A DNA stretch of 64,000 nucleotides from Candidatus Gastranaerophilales bacterium (GCA_944323145.1 CALURJ010000010.1:1-64000); one strand, 5' to 3'; numbered from the stretch's first letter, positions 1 through 9,175 are shown. Notes: generated from the letters alone by a model not told the origin. Numbers and translations are program-made.

Positions 1-74
1 TAGCAAGGGAGAGATTCGAACTCTCGACCTCACGGGTATGAGCCGTGCGCTCTCACCAGCTGAGCTACCTTGCC
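1..74 (-). tRNA. tRNA-Met (CAT), elongator type
   Basis: Read on the minus strand it folds as a full cloverleaf: acceptor GGCAAGG with CCTTGCT (a G-U closing pair), D arm, anticodon loop CTCATAC, five-base variable loop, and T loop TTCGAAT. The anticodon is CAT. The body, with loop context GGCTCATACCCG, resembles bacterial elongator Met tRNAs more than initiator or lysidine-type Ile tRNAs. The discriminator A is base 1 of the window, so any encoded CCA lies outside. Confidence 0.93.
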
Positions 75-246
75 ATATTTTTATATTCAATTTGTTAGAA
101 ACGATGTGTTAAAATTTGTATTTCACAATCGCCGAGTTAAATCTTCTCATAAAAGTTTTTAAATTTCAAGCTTTTATTTATTTCTCTTTTTTTATTTTTT
201 TATTTATAATATTTATCAGAGTTTGTCAAAAAAGGTTATTTTTTTT

Positions 247-1629
247 ATGATTACCGACATGACCAAGGGTGACCCCTTAAAACATATCCTTGTTTTTTCA
301 GTACCGTTGCTTATAGGCAACATTTTCCAGCAATTATACAACATTGCTGACCTTGTAATTGTAGGAAGAACACTAGGTGTAGAATCCTTTGCGGCAGTTG
401 GAGCTGTTGCGCCGGTGTTTTTTCTTATAACTTTTATTATTGTAGGTTTAACTAACGGATTTGCGGTAATAACAGGACAAAGATACGGTGCCAAAGATAT
501 ACATGGTGTTAAAAATTCTTTTATTGTTTCTACAATTCTGAGTACCATTGTTACACTTGTTTTTTCTGTAGCGTGCAGTATTTTTATTAATCCGATTTTG
601 CACTGGATGAATGTACCGGATAACATTTATCATAACGCTTTTTGGTATGTGGAAATAATTATTATAGGTTTAATTATTACAACATTATACAATATGTTAT
701 CAAGCATAATAAGGGCATTGGGGGATAGCAAAACGCCTTTATATTTCCTTATTGTTGCATCATTAATTAATATTGTACTTGCTTTAATATTCATACAGAT
801 ATTTCATTTGGGGGTTCCGGGCTCTGCAATTGCGGTAATTCTATCTCAAGCTGTATCTGTAATCCTTTGTATATTCTTTATAAAATACAAATTTCCTATT
901 CTGCATATAAGAAGAACAGAATGGTTTATAAAATTAGACAAAAACTTTTACGAATCAGCATACGAACATTTGAGAGTCGGAGTACCGATGGCTGTTCAAT
1001 TTTCAATTATCGGGATAAGTATTCTGATTATTCAAAGTGTATGCAACACTTTCGGTTCAAACGTAATAGCCGCTTTGACAGCAGCCCTAAGAATCGAGCA
1101 GATAGCGACACTACCTATGATGTCATTCGGAGTCGCACTGGCTGCTTATGTCGCTCAAAACTTCGGGGCAAGAAAATTTAAAAGGATAAGATTGGGTGTC
1201 ATAAAAACTTCTACAATAAATATAGTGTTGAGTATTCTTATGGCATTTGTAATGAGAATATGGGGAACCGATGTTATTGAGGCATTTATCGGGACAACCA
1301 CAAAAGAAATAATTGACATTGCGCACAAATATTTATTAATAAGCACATTATTCTATTTCTTTCTCGGGCAAATATTCATTTACAGGAATGCACTGCAAGG
1401 TATGGGAGAAACTTTATTCCCTCTGCTGGCCTGTATAGCAGAACTTGTAATGAGGGCATTCGCTGCTGTATATTTGGCGATTAAATTCGGTTATATCGGA
1501 ATGTTTTATGCGGGGCCTATTGCTTGGGTAAGTGCTTCTACAATAATGTTTTTTGGATATTTCGGCAGTATAAAGCATATTATTTATAAAGTTAAAAGTA
1601 AACTTCACAGTTATTTGTCAGATAATTAA
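247..1629 (+). CDS. MATE family multidrug/Na+ efflux transporter
   Basis: A twelve-helix MATE protein of 460 residues in the inner membrane, expected to export organic cations or other toxic compounds in exchange for Na+ or H+. The N-terminus has the family's MTKGDPLKHIL opening followed by PLLIGNIFQQLYN, and two homologous halves of six hydrophobic segments follow. An in-frame TTG at 223 would add eight residues. I prefer ATG 247 because AAGG lies about 11 nt upstream and MATE proteins usually begin just before this motif. ATG 259 is also possible. The gene stands alone and ends in a rho-independent terminator. The substrate cannot be told from sequence. Confidence 0.92.
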   Translation: MITDMTKGDPLKHILVFSVPLLIGNIFQQLYNIADLVIVGRTLGVESFAAVGAVAPVFFLITFIIVGLTNGFAVITGQRYGAKDIHGVKNSFIVSTILSTIVTLVFSVACSIFINPILHWMNVPDNIYHNAFWYVEIIIIGLIITTLYNMLSSIIRALGDSKTPLYFLIVASLINIVLALIFIQIFHLGVPGSAIAVILSQAVSVILCIFFIKYKFPILHIRRTEWFIKLDKNFYESAYEHLRVGVPMAVQFSIIGISILIIQSVCNTFGSNVIAALTAALRIEQIATLPMMSFGVALAAYVAQNFGARKFKRIRLGVIKTSTINIVLSILMAFVMRIWGTDVIEAFIGTTTKEIIDIAHKYLLISTLFYFFLGQIFIYRNALQGMGETLFPLLACIAELVMRAFAAVYLAIKFGYIGMFYAGPIAWVSASTIMFFGYFGSIKHIIYKVKSKLHSYLSDN

Positions 1630-1663
1630 AAAACCTTCCGGCGTGAGCTGAAAGGTTTTTTTA
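1629..1663. terminator. Bidirectional rho-independent terminator
   Basis: Hairpin with arms CTTCCGGC and GCTGAAAG around loop GTGA (one mismatch, one G-U pair), flanked by A-runs on the left and a T-run on the right. It serves the MATE gene on the plus strand and the lemA-like gene on the minus strand. Confidence 0.8.
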
Positions 1664-1684
1664 ATTATATCTTTTATATTTTTG

Positions 1685-2233
1685 TTATAGAATGTCTGCA
1701 GCATTTATAGATTTTCTTTCGCTTTCCTGAACTTCAAAGAACGGTTTGGCTTTGATATTCAGCATACCTGCAATAACAGATGAGGGGAAGATTTCGACAG
1801 CGTTATTCAAATCATTCACTGCACTGTTATAAAATCTTCTTGCCGCTGCAATATGTTCTTCAACTTCGGCGTAAGTCTGCATTGCCTGAACCATGGTTGC
1901 ATCTGATTTCAATTGCGGATAATTTTCCACATTTACCATTAATTGATCCATTTTACCTTTAATTGTATTGTCGAGTTTTATTTTTTCTGACATATCCTGA
2001 GCTGATGCCGCTCTCATTCTGAGTTTTGTAATATCTTCAATCAAAGATTTTTCATGTTCCATAAATTTTTTGGCAATAGTCAAAATATTAGGGATTAAAT
2101 CGTAACGTTTTTTTAGCTGGACATCAATACTTCCTTCAGCTTCTTTAACTTTATTTTTCTTTTGGATAAGCTGAATATAAACCAAATAAGGTCCGATAAC
2201 TGCAACTGCAACAATTAAAAGTAAAATTTCCAT
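1685..2233 (-). CDS. lemA: LemA family protein
   Basis: A 182-residue LemA protein with one N-terminal membrane helix (residues about 2-22) followed by the family's helical domain, which carries the signature KKRYDLIPNI around residues 41-50. The bulk is expected to lie outside the inner membrane. LemA's biochemical role is unsettled; it is often encoded next to HtpX-type peptidases or DUF3137 proteins. Here it is the second gene of a two-gene operon, 14 nt behind a DUF3137-type membrane protein. AGGAATTT lies just ahead of the ATG. An M48 peptidase and YbjQ proteins, the other usual LemA companions, are encoded together near 38.6-40.2 kb. Confidence 0.92.
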   Translation of the reverse strand: MEILLLIVAVAVIGPYLVYIQLIQKKNKVKEAEGSIDVQLKKRYDLIPNILTIAKKFMEHEKSLIEDITKLRMRAASAQDMSEKIKLDNTIKGKMDQLMVNVENYPQLKSDATMVQAMQTYAEVEEHIAAARRFYNSAVNDLNNAVEIFPSSVIAGMLNIKAKPFFEVQESERKSINAADIL

Positions 2234-2247
2234 TTTAAATTCCTTTC

Positions 2248-3375
2248 TTATAAGCCTAGTTTTTTATCCAATTTAAAGTAATGAATGAGATTAAATATTG
2301 AAATTAATTGTATAAATACTTTTTCGTAAATTTGCTTATTATCAAGCGGTACTGATACATCGCCTACTTCAAAGAAATTTACCGGTGTTGAGATAAATAA
2401 AGTAATGTATTTATCTTCTATCATACAATGGACATCAAATCCTCCGATAACTTCTCTTATGTTTTTTAATCTTTCCATAAATGTTGGTGTAATGATGTAT
2501 CTGGCTTCTACCTGATCATCTGAATACACATCATACATTTGATTAAATTCCGGATCTTCAAGGGTGACTTCTTTTAGTTTTCTGTCAATATTAGTTTCTT
2601 TTTCTCTTCCAAAATCGAACGAAAGCCCGTCTGATGACAACTTCACATTTTTTACCGGAATTTTTTCCGCGAATGACAAAACTCCGGTTACGACATCAAC
2701 AACCTTTGAGTTAGCTATTTTATCAGCCTTTTCATCCCCAAAATCTTCTGACAAAAATGACTTGATTGCCTGTTTTTGTCCGGTTTGCCCGATAGCTTTT
2801 TGATGTAAAAGAGTTTTCCCTTTGTAAGGTTTATTTAAAACTGTTTTTACAATTAAGCCTTTAAAATCAATGGCTTCGTTTTCGTTAATGTTTTTTTGAT
2901 AATTATTACTGCGTTTTTCTGCATGGGTTAACTTTGTTTCAACAAGCATTACATCCATGCCCTTGTAATTACCGGTAATTCGGTCATCATCTGTTTTATG
3001 CCTGAAATAGCGGAATAATCCTGTTTTACGAATTTCTTTTTCGGTAATAAGTTCTTTATCACTGTAATTAAATTGTCCGAATAATGAAAAAATCTCCATT
3101 AAAAGCTGGTGTTTTATTTTACGTCTGAAATCATTCTGCTTTTTCCCTACAATTAAGAATATAATGAAAGCGGGAATAACAAGGATTAATATATTAGCTT
3201 TTTTGAATAATAAAAATCCCCCGATAGAAATTAAAAATAAAAGACAAGCAATCCAGCCCCAGGTATTTAATACGTTGGAAGATCCTTTCCTTTCCTGTTC
3301 CAGCGGTATAATCTTAGGTTCCAGTTTTTGAGAATAAATTTGTTCAAACTTTTTATGTAATTCTGTTTTATCCAT
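2248..3375 (-). CDS. DUF3137-type membrane protein, LemA partner
   Basis: About 375 residues. After a charged N-terminal stretch (MDKTELHKKFEQIY) come two adjacent hydrophobic segments (roughly residues 45-85), then a long soluble domain with the DUF3137 pattern, including GNYKGMDVMLVE and a YIITPTFMERL segment. The function is unknown; the family commonly sits beside LemA, as here. Two starts are possible: ATG at 3375, used here because the conserved-looking sequence begins there, and ATG at 3393, which adds six residues. Neither has a convincing ribosome-binding site. It is transcribed divergently from eno. Confidence 0.78.
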   Translation of the reverse strand: MDKTELHKKFEQIYSQKLEPKIIPLEQERKGSSNVLNTWGWIACLLFLISIGGFLLFKKANILILVIPAFIIFLIVGKKQNDFRRKIKHQLLMEIFSLFGQFNYSDKELITEKEIRKTGLFRYFRHKTDDDRITGNYKGMDVMLVETKLTHAEKRSNNYQKNINENEAIDFKGLIVKTVLNKPYKGKTLLHQKAIGQTGQKQAIKSFLSEDFGDEKADKIANSKVVDVVTGVLSFAEKIPVKNVKLSSDGLSFDFGREKETNIDRKLKEVTLEDPEFNQMYDVYSDDQVEARYIITPTFMERLKNIREVIGGFDVHCMIEDKYITLFISTPVNFFEVGDVSVPLDNKQIYEKVFIQLISIFNLIHYFKLDKKLGL

Positions 3376-3488
3376 AATTAAGAAGTTTATCATATGTTGT
3401 TACGATGAACATCAAATATTTAAACCAGATAACCTACTTGCAAAGTTGAAAGTTTTATGACAGAATTGCATGAAAAATGGTATTATAA

Positions 3489-4784
<1,296 letters not shown>

Positions 4785-4814
4785 ACTTATTATATCGATT
4801 TCAATATTAAAATA

Positions 4815-4846
4815 AAATGACTCCTTACCGGGAGTCATTTCCTTTC
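4815..4846 (+). terminator. Rho-independent terminator after eno
   Basis: Ten-base perfect stem AAATGACTCC / GGAGTCATTT with loop TTACCG, followed by a pyrimidine-rich CCTTTCC tail. The A-run on the left allows weaker function on the other strand. Confidence 0.85.
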
Positions 4847-4874
4847 CAAAACGTTACTAAGTTAAGTGTGTATA

Positions 4875-5423
4875 TTAATCGTTATTTGATTTGTATTTGT
4901 AGCTTAAAAGACTGTAAGTATCAGAAGAAGAGGATGAACTGTCGCCGTAAAATACAGACATATCAGTTGCACGTTTATTATTAAATTCATCTTCCATTTC
5001 CATTCTCGCACAATTTATGTCGTAAGCAGAAATTTCGGCACTCGTAATTCTTCCGTCATGGTTTGTATCCATTTCATCAAAATGTTCAAGAATTTTTGAC
5101 ATTGTGCTTTCTGAAAGTCCAGAGCAGCCTGACGCATACAATTGGGTTAATTCAGCTCTCGTAAGTCCTTGGGTTGATATTCTGTTTGAAAGATTGCTCA
5201 TTTCGTCAGAAGTAATAATGCCATCTCCGTCATCGTCTATAGAGGCAAAGTTGTTTTGCAGATATGATGCAAATGTTTGGTTTAAAACCCCGAGATTGGA
5301 TGTGTTGGTTCTTGCTTCTGTTAAATTTTCCAGTGTTAAACCGTTCGGGTACTGTGAAGCAAGATAAGAATATGTATTTGTTAATCCGGCATAAACACCG
5401 GCAAGAAGATTATTATTAGCCAT
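4875..5423 (-). CDS. EF-hand domain protein
   Basis: A 182-residue protein without a signal peptide or membrane segment. It has two canonical 12-residue EF-hand loops, DDDGDGIITSDE (about residue 63) and DTNHDGRITSAE (about residue 119), with Asp/Asn at positions 1, 3 and 5, Gly at 6 and Glu at 12, so Ca2+ binding is expected. The tail is Ser-rich. GAGGG lies upstream of the ATG. The gene is alone between eno and small unknown genes. A Ca2+ sensor or buffer is the likely role, but no partner is evident. Confidence 0.85.
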   Translation of the reverse strand: MANNNLLAGVYAGLTNTYSYLASQYPNGLTLENLTEARTNTSNLGVLNQTFASYLQNNFASIDDDGDGIITSDEMSNLSNRISTQGLTRAELTQLYASGCSGLSESTMSKILEHFDEMDTNHDGRITSAEISAYDINCARMEMEDEFNNKRATDMSVFYGDSSSSSSDTYSLLSYKYKSNND

Positions 5424-5534
5424 ACTACGCCCTCAATTTCTACCTTGTACTGTCATGTTAATGATTTTAGATTAAAAGTCAAACCTCTAAATGAATGATT
5501 TGTAAAAATATGTAACAAAGCCACTAAAAAGTTT

Positions 5535-5554
5535 AAAGTTTTTCGAAAACCTTT
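5535..5554. promoter_or_regulatory. Palindrome upstream of two small genes
   Basis: A 20-bp near-palindrome with core TTTTCGAAAA flanked by AAAG and CTTT (one mismatched pair), 45 nt before the ATG at 5599. It could be an operator; no binding protein can be named. Confidence 0.3.
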
Positions 5555-5598
5555 CCGATATACACTTTGTTGACAGATTTTATAAGGAGTGTGTACTC

Positions 5599-5823
5599 AT
5601 GGATGAAAAAAAATTTACTGATATGGAAGATTTGATGGTAGATTACGGTGAAATGACAAGTTTTGATTTTAATTCACTTGACTATCAGCAGGTTAGGGAT
5701 TTGCAAAGAATAACAGAAAGCGAATATTCAAATAAGCCTTATGCGTTTAAATACGGGAATTTTGATCTTGTGGATATGATTCATGCTTTTATCACACAGT
5801 ATCAGAAGAAAGAAAATGCATAA
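5599..5823 (+). CDS. Small acidic protein of unknown function
   Basis: A 74-residue, acidic, soluble protein that I do not recognise. It has a strong ribosome-binding site, AAGGAG, nine bases before the ATG. The same AAGGAGTGTG string precedes the next gene 24 nt downstream, so the two look co-transcribed and co-expressed. Predicted mostly helical; no motif, signal peptide or cysteine is visible. Confidence 0.7.
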   Translation: MDEKKFTDMEDLMVDYGEMTSFDFNSLDYQQVRDLQRITESEYSNKPYAFKYGNFDLVDMIHAFITQYQKKENA

Positions 5824-5847
5824 TTTCAACTAACTAAGGAGTGTGCA

Positions 5848-6060
5848 ATGAATAACAAAGAACTTTTTGAAAACAATTGTTTTCCTATTTCGTGGTGCGA
5901 AGATGAGGAGCATTTTGCACCTCAGGTTCCGCAGCGCAAAGATTTGACAACATTGTTAGCAGAACTTGAAGATATAAAAAACAGAATAGATGAACTGGAT
6001 GCAAGAGAATGGCATCTTGCAAAGCTTGTGAAGTTTCACAAAGAAGGTTTTACTAAATAG
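5848..6060 (+). CDS. Small coiled-coil-like protein of unknown function
   Basis: A 70-residue protein, unrecognised. The second half (from about residue 31) has a heptad-like pattern with LLAELEDIKNRIDELDA, suggesting a short coiled coil and perhaps oligomerisation. It follows the 74-residue gene by 24 nt and has the same AAGGAGTGTG leader directly upstream of its ATG. A rho-independent terminator follows at 6142-6165, closing this two-gene unit. Confidence 0.7.
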   Translation: MNNKELFENNCFPISWCEDEEHFAPQVPQRKDLTTLLAELEDIKNRIDELDAREWHLAKLVKFHKEGFTK

Positions 6061-6141
6061 CAGACTCTGCTGTTAAGAAGAACAGCTGCCGAGATTTGGG
6101 ATAGTAAAAATTTATAACAATACATATTTATACATTTACGC

Positions 6142-6165
6142 CGCCGAAAATCGGCGTTTTTTTTT
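6142..6165 (+). terminator. Rho-independent terminator
   Basis: Perfect six-base GC-rich stem CGCCGA / TCGGCG with loop AAA, followed by nine T residues. Confidence 0.9.
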
Positions 6166-6186
6166 GCGCTGCGCACGTAGAAACAT

Positions 6187-6219
6187 AAAAAAATAAGACG
6201 GATTTAGAAAAATCCGTCT
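6187..6219 (-). terminator. Rho-independent terminator, minus strand
   Basis: Nine-base stem AGACGGATT / AATCCGTCT with a 6-nt loop. Read on the minus strand it is followed by TTATTTTTTT and ends the small Cys-containing gene at 6260-6472. Confidence 0.85.
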
Positions 6220-6259
6220 GAGAATTACATTTTGTCTTTAAAATAAAAGGAGCTGTACA

Positions 6260-6472
6260 TTATGCGGGGTTGATGCGCGGTTTTCCGACAGAACCGATTA
6301 GTATATCAATTACTTTCGGCATCTGGCATTTGAAAGAATAGTTTCCGTTTTTAAGAGAACATTTTGAGCAGTCGCATTTTATTGAATAGCATTCTAATGC
6401 CTGTTCTGTCCAACTCTGGGTAATAGAATTTGAGATTTCGCCGTTATTTTGCGGATAAAAAATTTCCTCCAT
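6260..6472 (-). CDS. Small cysteine-containing protein of unknown function
   Basis: A 70-residue protein with five cysteines, four in a compact cluster: CYSIKCDCSKC followed by a fifth in FKCQMPKV. Zn2+ or another metal may be bound, but no named family is recognised. The ATG at 6472 is chosen over the in-frame GTG at 6479-6481 because AGGAG lies 8 nt upstream of the ATG and directly abuts the GTG. Its own terminator follows. Confidence 0.72.
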   Translation of the reverse strand: MEEIFYPQNNGEISNSITQSWTEQALECYSIKCDCSKCSLKNGNYSFKCQMPKVIDILIGSVGKPRINPA

Positions 6473-6624
6473 AAAAGCCACTCCTAAAAGATATTACTTA
6501 ACCCATTTATATTTTAACCTGCAATAAAGTCATTTTAATCCTTTATTTAATGTATTTTTATATGTTTATTTTGACTAATATTATGATTTACTATATGATA
6601 TTTAAAATCAAAATGGAGTTAAGT

Positions 6625-7320
6625 ATGAAAAAATATATAATTATCTTTGCGGGTTTATTTCTGTTAACCTCTGCGGCTTTTGCGGTTACTGATGAAGAAA
6701 TTATAAAGGAACACAGTATTCAAAGCAGAATTAACAAAGTCGGAACTGAAATTTTAAATGCAAATAAAATTGAGGGCAGAATAATTTTTGTTTATGACAA
6801 AGATGCGAAAGATTCGCTTTTAAAAATGGATACAACTGTTACAAGCAGACAGATTGTAATGTTTAATGAATATTACAAATATATTGAAGATGATAATGAA
6901 CTTGCAGCATATCTTGCAAGACAAATCTCAAATGCTTCAAGAACTTTTGACGGAATGGGCAATGGATGGCTTACGGCACTTCAAATAAAAGCAGCTCCCA
7001 AAAAATTTGAACTTGTTGCGGACAAAAGAGCCGTAGATTATATGGTAAAAGCCGGATATAACCCGCTTGCACTCATCACATTTATAAATAAGGCTTTCCC
7101 GCAGCACTATCAGGATCTTATTTCAAATAAAAATTTGACCTCTAAAAGACTGGCACGTATTTACGAATATATTTTTACAAAATACCCTTCTTATCTTGCG
7201 GATAATGAATATTTAGAAAATCCGGATTATCAAAATTTTTTACTGACTTCCGTAAATAACAGAAAGTTACTTGAAGAAAAAATCAAAAGCGGTTCTAAGG
7301 AAAAATTAAAATATGAATAA
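6625..7320 (+). CDS. Secreted M48-like peptidase homologue lacking HExxH
   Basis: 231 residues. The start at 6625 is set by GGAG six bases upstream and by the signal peptide that follows (MKKYIIIFAGLFLL, cleavage after AFA). The mature part follows the layout of periplasmic M48 peptidases: DDNELAAYLA matches the segment leading into the active-site helix, and ADKRAVDYMVKAGYNPLAL matches the third-ligand region. However, the zinc motif HExxH is replaced by RQISN and the Glu of the third-ligand motif is altered, so the protein is probably not a zinc peptidase. It overlaps the next secreted protein by 8 nt, suggesting joint function in the envelope. Confidence 0.72.
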   Translation: MKKYIIIFAGLFLLTSAAFAVTDEEIIKEHSIQSRINKVGTEILNANKIEGRIIFVYDKDAKDSLLKMDTTVTSRQIVMFNEYYKYIEDDNELAAYLARQISNASRTFDGMGNGWLTALQIKAAPKKFELVADKRAVDYMVKAGYNPLALITFINKAFPQHYQDLISNKNLTSKRLARIYEYIFTKYPSYLADNEYLENPDYQNFLLTSVNNRKLLEEKIKSGSKEKLKYE

Positions 7321-7882
7321 ATTTATTGTTACGGCTATACTTTTGTTTTCCATATCACTTCCTTGTTTTTCGGAAGTTGTGAAGGATGAATTTGCTGATG
7401 TGTATTTTAAAGATGTTCATGTGGAAAAACCTGCAGCACACCTGAATTACAATTACGAAAGCACTGCAAAAATCCCTATACGACTGCATATTACGGAAGA
7501 TATCAAAGACGAAAACCACATATATGAAGGTCAGCCTGTAACATTTCGTGTTGTAAGCGATGTTGTCTACAACGGAAAAATAATTATCCCGAAAGGAACA
7601 ACAGTACCGGCCAGAATTGAAACAATAATAGCAAGCGGAATGAACGGTATTCCTGCAAGTATAATTTTCGGGGATTTTAAATTTGAAAATATAGATGTGA
7701 ATAAGATTGATTATACCTATGAACGTTTCGGGCAGGACAGAAGCCTCTGGGTATTTCCTTTAAAATGGGCGCTCACTATTCTTCCCCCGACAGGTTCGCT
7801 TACAAACTTTATAAAAGGCGGGCATGCAAGGTTAAAGACTAATAAAATAATAGAGATTAATTATTATCCTGAGTGGATATAA
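7313..7882 (+). CDS. Secreted protein of unknown function
   Basis: 189 residues with a clear signal peptide (cleavage near CFS). The mature part is predicted beta-rich. It contains EGQPVTFRVVSDV followed by IIIPKGTTVPARIE, a pattern that also appears in the C-terminal part of the SLH protein at 13758-15806, so both may share an unnamed envelope domain. It is translationally coupled to the degenerate M48 homologue by an 8-nt overlap. No catalytic residues are recognised. Confidence 0.75.
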   Translation: MNKFIVTAILLFSISLPCFSEVVKDEFADVYFKDVHVEKPAAHLNYNYESTAKIPIRLHITEDIKDENHIYEGQPVTFRVVSDVVYNGKIIIPKGTTVPARIETIIASGMNGIPASIIFGDFKFENIDVNKIDYTYERFGQDRSLWVFPLKWALTILPPTGSLTNFIKGGHARLKTNKIIEINYYPEWI

Positions 7883-7889
7883 TAATTAG

Positions 7890-8102
7890 TTAGTCAAAAT
7901 CAAATAAGTCTTTCATATCAACACCAAGGTTATCGGCTATACATTTTAATTTTGAAACAGTTATATCTGTTCTTGCAGTTTCTAACAGGCTTATCATTCC
8001 TCTTGATACACATTCTGAGGCTAAATCGTCCTGAGTCAATCCTTGTTTTGCCCGAAGCTCCTTTATGCGATTTGCTAATTTTTGTAAATAAGCCTTGTTC
8101 AT
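7890..8102 (-). CDS. XRE-family HTH transcriptional regulator
   Basis: A 70-residue single-domain Cro/CI-type regulator. The HTH lies at about residues 14-58, with GLTQDDLASECVSRGMISLLE as helices 2-3. A perfect 21-bp inverted repeat begins 7 nt upstream of its ATG, in the promoter position, so autoregulation is likely. There is no Shine-Dalgarno sequence. It is head-to-head with a small helical-protein gene at 8170, now interrupted by a stop; the same arrangement occurs intact at 43078-43571. Confidence 0.88.
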   Translation of the reverse strand: MNKAYLQKLANRIKELRAKQGLTQDDLASECVSRGMISLLETARTDITVSKLKCIADNLGVDMKDLFDFD

Positions 8103-8108
8103 TTAATT

Positions 8109-8129
8109 ATTGTTAGCTATACTAACAAT
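8109..8129. promoter_or_regulatory. Perfect inverted repeat, probable XRE operator
   Basis: ATTGTTAG and CTAACAAT, an 8-bp perfect inverted repeat with 5-nt spacer CTATA, lies between the two divergent genes and directly ahead of the XRE start. This is the expected place and size for a Cro/CI-type dimer operator. Confidence 0.65.
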
Positions 8130-8169
8130 ATGCACAATTAGTCCCACTAGCAAAAGAGGATTAATAATA

Positions 8170-8322
8170 ATGGAAATTAATAAAAAACGAATTTTAAGAG
8201 AAATTGAAATATGTAAAGAAGCGGCAAAAAACAATTTTGATGTCTGTTGTTAAACTTATACGGAACTTAACAGCAGATTAGACATGATTATGTATCTGTT
8301 AATAGGTGATAAAGATGACTAA
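8170..8322 (+). pseudogene. Small helical protein gene with in-frame stop
   Basis: The reading frame starts at ATG 8170 after an AGAGGA ribosome-binding site, runs 27 codons, meets TAA at 8251-8253, then continues in the same frame for 22 more codons to TAA at 8320-8322. The part after the stop ends in SRLDMIMYLL followed by a short acidic tail. It matches the C-terminal segment SKLDYIKYLL of the intact 54-residue protein at 43078-43242, which is also head-to-head with an XRE gene. In the alignment the stop replaces a Glu or Ala, so a single GAA-to-TAA change could explain it. The end overlaps engB by 4 nt. Confidence 0.6.
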
Positions 8323-8894
8323 TCACCCAAATTCAAAATATGTTCAAATATCCCTTCATTATACCTGTGATCTTCTGCACTGAAAGGTAAAACAATTCCG
8401 CCAAATTGTTTTTCAACATTTTTTATAACATTCAATGTTTTTGATTTCGGGACGTAATCCATTTTTGTCACAATAGTGAATATCGGAAGGTTATAAGCCT
8501 CAACCCATTCTCTCATCTGAAAATCGTTTTTTTGAATTTCATGTCTGCCGTCAATAAGCTGAATTAATGAAGATATTTGTTCCCGTTTAAGTAAATATTC
8601 TTCCAGATATTTCTGCCACCTGTTTTGTGCTTCTTTGGACACTTTTGCATAGCCGTAACCGGGCAAGTCTGCTATCATAAATTTATCAGAGAACTGGAAA
8701 AAGTTTATTAATCTGGTTTTCCCGGGAGTATTGGAAGTTTTTGCCAGTTTTTTCTGGTTTGCAAGCGCGTTTATAAACGAGGATTTTCCCACATTTGAAC
8801 GTCCTAAAAGCGGGAATTCGGGCAGTGTATAAGGAGGACACTGCGAGAGTTTTTCAGCGCTTATTAAAAATTTTGCCTGCATATATTTTATCAT
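8319..8894 (-). CDS. engB: Ribosome biogenesis GTPase YsxC/EngB
   Basis: A 191-residue TrmE-Era-EngA-like GTPase that acts in late assembly of the large ribosomal subunit. All G motifs are visible: GRSNVGKSS (G1), the conserved T in TPGKTR (G2), DLPGYGYA (G3), TKMD (G4) and SAE (G5). It overlaps the upstream 84-residue gene by 4 nt (ATGA), so translation is coupled. A second in-frame ATG four codons in is an alternative start. Confidence 0.96.
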   Translation of the reverse strand: MIKYMQAKFLISAEKLSQCPPYTLPEFPLLGRSNVGKSSFINALANQKKLAKTSNTPGKTRLINFFQFSDKFMIADLPGYGYAKVSKEAQNRWQKYLEEYLLKREQISSLIQLIDGRHEIQKNDFQMREWVEAYNLPIFTIVTKMDYVPKSKTLNVIKNVEKQFGGIVLPFSAEDHRYNEGIFEHILNLGD

Positions 8895-9145
8895 TTACCT
8901 GCAGCCTTTTCTTTCTGCTTTTTCAACTTGTTTTTAAACAAAACTTTTTGAAATAGGTTATACATTTTTTCGCTGTTAACAACCGTTATTTGAGTTTTTT
9001 TGTTGACAAAATCAACATTTACATAAGGTTTCTGGTTAAATATATTGTTCTCAATGCTCACAAGTTGAAACAGCCCTTCAGTTAATACACTGATGGGCTC
9101 TCTCAAAAATATTTCAAATGTTTTTCTTATATCGAACTTTTTCAT
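8891..9145 (-). CDS. Small basic protein upstream of engB, unknown function
   Basis: 84 residues, unrecognised. It has a mixed N-terminal domain and a Lys-rich C-terminal tail (KNKLKKQKEKAAGK), which would suit RNA or ribosome binding; that is inference from composition and from the coupling to engB (4-nt overlap). Only GGGAT precedes the ATG. It follows the TPR gene by 30 nt on the same strand and may be part of that transcript. Confidence 0.65.
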   Translation of the reverse strand: MKKFDIRKTFEIFLREPISVLTEGLFQLVSIENNIFNQKPYVNVDFVNKKTQITVVNSEKMYNLFQKVLFKNKLKKQKEKAAGK

Positions 9146-9175
9146 ATCCCGGTCTGGTAGTAGTTGAATTATTTA

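Noticed and set aside
867-1181. Other-frame open frames inside the MATE gene
   Set aside because: They lie within a clear membrane-transporter frame, have no ribosome-binding sites and show no domain patterns.
3457-3486. ATGACA, 18-nt spacer, TATTAT as the eno promoter
   Set aside because: The predicted start would fall inside the GGAGG ribosome-binding site, removing it. The eno promoter is probably further upstream.
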